Shown: piece after piece, positions 6,585-7,601 of the stretch
Numbering within the stretch: the first letter of the stretch is position 1
How the letters are laid out: each line of letters begins with the position of its first letter
Source: Bacteroidaceae bacterium
Lineage (GTDB): Bacteria > Bacteroidota > Bacteroidia > Bacteroidales > Bacteroidaceae
Assembly: GCA_016284115.1 (NCBI GenBank)
Contig: JAEEOD010000008.1
Location: 1 to 7,601 of the forward strand
DNA length: 7,601 nt
Reading direction: 5' to 3'
Program-made: the position numbers and the translations under genes
Notes under the pieces: generated by a model
Seen by the model: only the letters and a program-made list of their open reading frames with translations
Databases searched by the model: none
Told to the model about the DNA's origin: nothing

Positions 6585-6612
6585 AGCAGATATAGCGATA
6601 GTTTATATTGCT
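6585..6612. repeat. AT-rich bulged hairpin downstream of queF
   Basis: AGCA and ATATA (6585-6588 and 6590-6594) pair with TATATTGCT (6604-6612) with a single bulged G, making a 9-bp stem and 9-nt loop starting 11 bp past the queF stop. On the minus strand no T-tract follows, so a role as the queF terminator is doubtful. Confidence 0.3.
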
Positions 6613-6623
6613 TGTTAACTTAT

Positions 6624-7085
6624 TTATTCATGCTTGAACAAACGTTCTTCCGCTAATTTTTCGTATTTGGTGCCTGGACGGCCATAGTTGGCATAAGGAT
6701 GAATGGAGATGCCACCACGAGGAGTGAAGAAACCTGTTACTTCAATGTACTTGGGATCCATCAGCTTAATGAGGTCTTTCATGATGATGTTCACACAATC
6801 TTCGTGGAAAGCACCATGACTACGGAAGCTAAACAGATAGAGCTTGAGACTCTTGCTCTCCACCATCTTGATATCAGGAATATAACCGATGCGAATTTCC
6901 GCAAAATCCGGCTGTCCGGTAATAGGACATAAACTGGTGAACTCCGGACAATTGAAGCGCACCCAATAATCATTCTCAGGATGCTTGTTGTCAAAAGCCT
7001 CCAACACCTCAGGAGCATAGTCCTGACGATAGACAGTCTTCTTACCCAAAGCATTCAAATTAGCTCTCTTCTCTTCCATAATCAT
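6624..7085 (-). CDS. queF: NADPH-dependent 7-cyano-7-deazaguanine reductase
   Basis: Reduces the nitrile preQ0 to the amine preQ1 with NADPH, a late step in making queuosine for the wobble position of certain tRNAs; the enzyme is cytosolic. At 153 residues it is the short single-domain (YkvM-type) QueF in the T-fold family. [17 protein letters not shown] (48-64) carries the nucleophile Cys53, which forms the thioimide, and Asp60. ESKSLKLY (76-83) is the QueF motif for NADPH binding. SHGAFHEDC (89-97) provides His94 and Glu95 for substrate binding. All expected active-site residues are present. The frame starts at ATG 7085; an in-frame ATG at 7079 is equally possible because the promoter is so close. 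The other queuosine genes are not in the window. It converges on aspS and is divergent from the AraC-type regulator gene. No preQ1 riboswitch fits in the short leader. Confidence 0.97.
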   Translation of the reverse strand: MIMEEKRANLNALGKKTVYRQDYAPEVLEAFDNKHPENDYWVRFNCPEFTSLCPITGQPDFAEIRIGYIPDIKMVESKSLKLYLFSFRSHGAFHEDCVNIIMKDLIKLMDPKYIEVTGFFTPRGGISIHPYANYGRPGTKYEKLAEERLFKHE

Positions 7086-7092
7086 TTATTTT

Positions 7093-7124
7093 TTTGCAAA
7101 GATAACTATTTTATGCTATCTTCG
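7093..7124 (+). promoter_or_regulatory. Promoter of the AraC-type gene (-33 TTTG, -7 TATCTTCG)
   Basis: TTTG at 7093-7096 and TATCTTCG at 7117-7124 are 20 bp apart. The -7 box has one mismatch to TAnnTTTG. It ends 27 nt before the ATG at 7152. The -33 element directly abuts the opposite-strand queF -7 box. Confidence 0.5.
7097..7104 (-). promoter_or_regulatory. -7 promoter box for queF
   Basis: TATCTTTG on the minus strand matches TAnnTTTG exactly, the same sequence as the box before the LUD gene. Only 11 nt separate it from the ATG at 7085, implying a very short leader. No clear -33 TTTG was found about 20 bp upstream. Confidence 0.55.
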
Positions 7125-7151
7125 CATATTGATAATCATCTTTTTAGTAAT

Positions 7152-7601
7152 ATGAAGGAAGATAAGGCATATTTCAAGGTGTGGCAACATCGCAAGAGAT
7201 TGAACAAAGTGGTGTTCAGCTATGCCGACTATTTCATTGTCTCATTGTTCCTTGAACGAGGCAGATTGTCGTATGCCGACAAATGGATAGAAATAATGCC
7301 TGGTACAGTAGTGTTTGCCAACCCTGCCCTTCCTTCTGCTTGGGAACCTATCGATGATGAACCAAAAGAAAAAGGATTTTCTTGCATGTTCAACAACCAC
7401 TTCTTTCGCAAGGAAGAATGGAGTTTCTTGTTGAACACTCCCTTGTTGGACCTCACTCGCAATCAGACCATTTACTTGAAAAAAGAGGCATTAGAAATAG
7501 TGAAGACATTGTTTCACAGGATGCAAGAGATAAGTCTTGATGAAGATAATGAGTTGAAAGATGAAATGATGCACAGTCTTCTTCACCTTATTATATATGA
7601 G
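7152..7601 (+). CDS. Probable AraC-family transcriptional regulator, N-terminal part (cut by window edge)
   Basis: From the ATG at 7152 exactly 150 codons are open to the right edge with no stop. The visible part resembles the cupin-like sensing domain found at the N-terminus of many Bacteroidales AraC regulators. It has a hydrophobic strand (DYFIVSLFLERGRLSYADKW), then IMPGTVVFANPALPSAWEP, the usual 'PGxxxFxxPxxxHxW'-like turn, here with Ser in place of the common His. A helical segment (about 109-150, KKEALEIVKTLFHRMQEI) matches the linker before the DNA-binding domain. The two helix-turn-helix motifs that would prove the family lie outside the window, so the call rests on the sensing domain alone. 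The gene is divergent from queF with overlapping promoters; autoregulation is possible but not shown. No Shine-Dalgarno is present. Confidence 0.65.
   Translation, partial: MKEDKAYFKVWQHRKRLNKVVFSYADYFIVSLFLERGRLSYADKWIEIMPGTVVFANPALPSAWEPIDDEPKEKGFSCMFNNHFFRKEEWSFLLNTPLLDLTRNQTIYLKKEALEIVKTLFHRMQEISLDEDNELKDEMMHSLLHLIIYE

Larger units (their letters stand above)
6220..6623. other. 404-bp intergenic region without a gene, rich in repeats
   Basis: This lies between the convergent aspS and queF genes. I find no ORF with recognisable protein character and no tRNA- or rRNA-like sequence. It contains an 11-bp palindrome, a three-copy GC-rich hairpin repeat, a 44-bp-period degenerate tandem repeat, long-range inverted arms and an AT-rich bulged hairpin, listed separately where supported. 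A classic hairpin plus T-tract terminator for either gene is not obvious. Confidence 0.8.

Noticed and set aside
7086..7151. preQ1 riboswitch upstream of queF
   Set aside because: The promoter box leaves a leader of about 11 nt or less, too short for a riboswitch aptamer, and no such fold is seen.
7229..7462. 77-codon open frame on the minus strand at the right end
   Set aside because: It is antisense to the continuous AraC-like frame, with low-information composition and no promoter.
1..7601. A new defence, toxin or mobile system
   Set aside because: All complete genes belong to known metabolic, transport or translation families. No transposase, integrase, toxin pair or phage-like gene is visible.

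Overview
The window looks like an ordinary chromosomal stretch of a gut-type Bacteroidota (order Bacteroidales, probably Prevotellaceae such as Prevotella/Segatella). Evidence: no Shine-Dalgarno sequences before the genes, six matches or near matches to the Bacteroides-type -7 promoter box TAnnTTTG, moderate GC, and protein sequences typical of that order. The genus is inference.

Layout, left to right. (1) Positions 1-1429, minus strand: a two-gene operon of a LUD-domain (LutC/YkgG-like) protein followed 2 bp later by a Gfo/Idh/MocA-type NAD(P)-dependent oxidoreductase that runs off the left edge. (2) Positions 1518-2405, plus strand: an EamA-family (DMT superfamily) permease, divergent from the LUD gene across a compact back-to-back promoter region. 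(3) Positions 2444-4321, minus strand: a C4-dicarboxylate exchanger of the DcuA/DcuB family followed 3 bp later by a GNAT N-acetyltransferase. This pair converges on the EamA gene at a GC-rich hairpin terminator whose T-tract lies inside the end of the EamA gene. (4) Positions 4459-6219, plus strand: aspS (aspartyl-tRNA synthetase), divergent from the Dcu gene. (5) Positions 6220-6623: about 400 bp without a gene, holding a three-copy hairpin repeat, a degenerate 44-bp tandem repeat and several inverted repeats. (6) Positions 6624-7085, minus strand: queF, the queuosine-pathway nitrile reductase. (7) From 7152, plus strand: the N-terminal part of a probable AraC-type regulator, cut by the right edge and divergent from queF with overlapping promoters.

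The genes do not form one pathway. Two weak links stand out: the Dcu exchanger (whose family moves aspartate, fumarate, malate and succinate) shares an intergenic region with aspS, and both aspS and queF concern tRNA. I see no defence system, mobile element, CRISPR array, RNA gene or clearly new multi-gene system. The most unusual DNA is the repeat-rich gap between aspS and queF.
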